Assembly: GCA_947095945.1 (NCBI GenBank) | Contig: CAMUQM010000100.1 | Span: 1-6,886 of the forward strand | Length of the DNA: 6,886 nt | Reading direction: 5' to 3' | Origin: an uncultured Prevotella sp. | GTDB lineage: Bacteria; Bacteroidota; Bacteroidia; Bacteroidales; Bacteroidaceae | Shown: piece after piece, positions 6,632 to 6,886 of the stretch | How positions within the stretch are numbered: the stretch's first letter is position 1 | How the letters are laid out: every line of letters begins with the position of its first letter | The notes under the pieces: generated by a model | What the model was told of the DNA's origin: nothing | Seen by the model: the letters and a program-made list of their open reading frames with translations, nothing else | Database searches by the model: none | Made by a program: the position numbers and the translations under genes

Positions 6632-6883
6632 TTACTTCTTCAACTTACCGTAACGACTCATGAAGCGGTCAACACGACCTGCTGTATCGACAAGCTTACT
6701 CTTACCTGTGTAAAATGGGTGAGAGGTGCTTGAGATTTCGACTTTTACCACTGGGTAAGTTTCGCCTTCAAATTCTACTGTCTCTGAAGTCTTGCATGTA
6801 GACTTTGTAAGGAACATATCGCCGTTGGACATATCCTTAAATACGACGGGGCGATAGTTTTCTGGATGAATACCTTGTTTCAT
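6632..6883 (-). CDS. rpmE2: 50S ribosomal protein L31, type B
   Basis: This 83-residue protein is a small subunit of the large ribosomal particle that helps bridge the two subunits. It starts MKQGIHPENYRPVVF and contains SHPFYTGK (54-61) and GRVDRFMSRYGK near the end, all marks of the L31 family. The zinc-binding Cys pairs of type A L31 are missing: the only cysteine is Cys30. With its length, this identifies the zinc-independent type B. The gene is complete and its start is the family's usual one, but only three bases lie beyond it, so the promoter is outside the window. A hairpin terminator follows it. Type B L31 is induced by zinc shortage in some bacteria; whether that holds here cannot be judged without knowing if a type A copy exists elsewhere. 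Confidence 0.95.
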   Translation of the reverse strand: MKQGIHPENYRPVVFKDMSNGDMFLTKSTCKTSETVEFEGETYPVVKVEISSTSHPFYTGKSKLVDTAGRVDRFMSRYGKLKK

Positions 6884-6886
6884 TTT

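Noticed and set aside
6632..6883. Zinc-binding type A L31
   Set aside because: Only one cysteine (Cys30) is present and the Cys pair motif is missing, so it is type B.

Overview
The window looks like chromosomal DNA of a Bacteroidetes bacterium, most likely Prevotella or a close relative. Four things point there: an adjacent SusC/SusD outer-membrane nutrient-uptake pair, a Bacteroidetes-style -7 element (TAnnTTTG) instead of a sigma70 -10 box, no recognisable Shine-Dalgarno sequences, and a surface lipoprotein carrying a Bacteroidetes-type export signal. The genus is an inference from general sequence character. No rRNA or other marker is present apart from ribosomal protein L31.

Layout. Positions 1-484 carry no gene. 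They hold a degenerate 22-base periodic repeat at the left edge, an AT-rich spacer, an imperfect direct repeat (330-379), a good -7 element (392-399) and a small leader hairpin (427-445). A two-gene operon follows on the + strand: a SusC/RagA-type TonB-dependent transporter (485-3514) and, 16 bases on, its SusD/RagB-type substrate-binding lipoprotein (3531-5285). A 147-base gap then holds two strong inverted repeats, the second a near-perfect bidirectional terminator. It separates the operon from a convergent - strand gene (5433-6362) for a predicted surface lipoprotein nuclease of the DNA/RNA non-specific endonuclease family. About 270 bases further right, after another hairpin terminator and a dyad that could be an operator, lies the complete - strand gene for ribosomal protein L31 type B (6632-6883).

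How the genes work together. SusC and SusD should form one outer-membrane complex, with SusD as the surface lid that captures ligand and SusC as the TonB-driven channel. No glycoside hydrolase, peptidase, sensor or sigma/anti-sigma pair lies in the window, so the substrate cannot be assigned. The nuclease is a separate transcription unit that would act on extracellular nucleic acid. L31 is housekeeping. I see no clearly new multi-gene system. The points most worth a second look are the nuclease's DHGH active-site motif in place of DRGH, the operator-like repeats before the SusCD promoter and before the nuclease, and the periodic repeat at the left edge.
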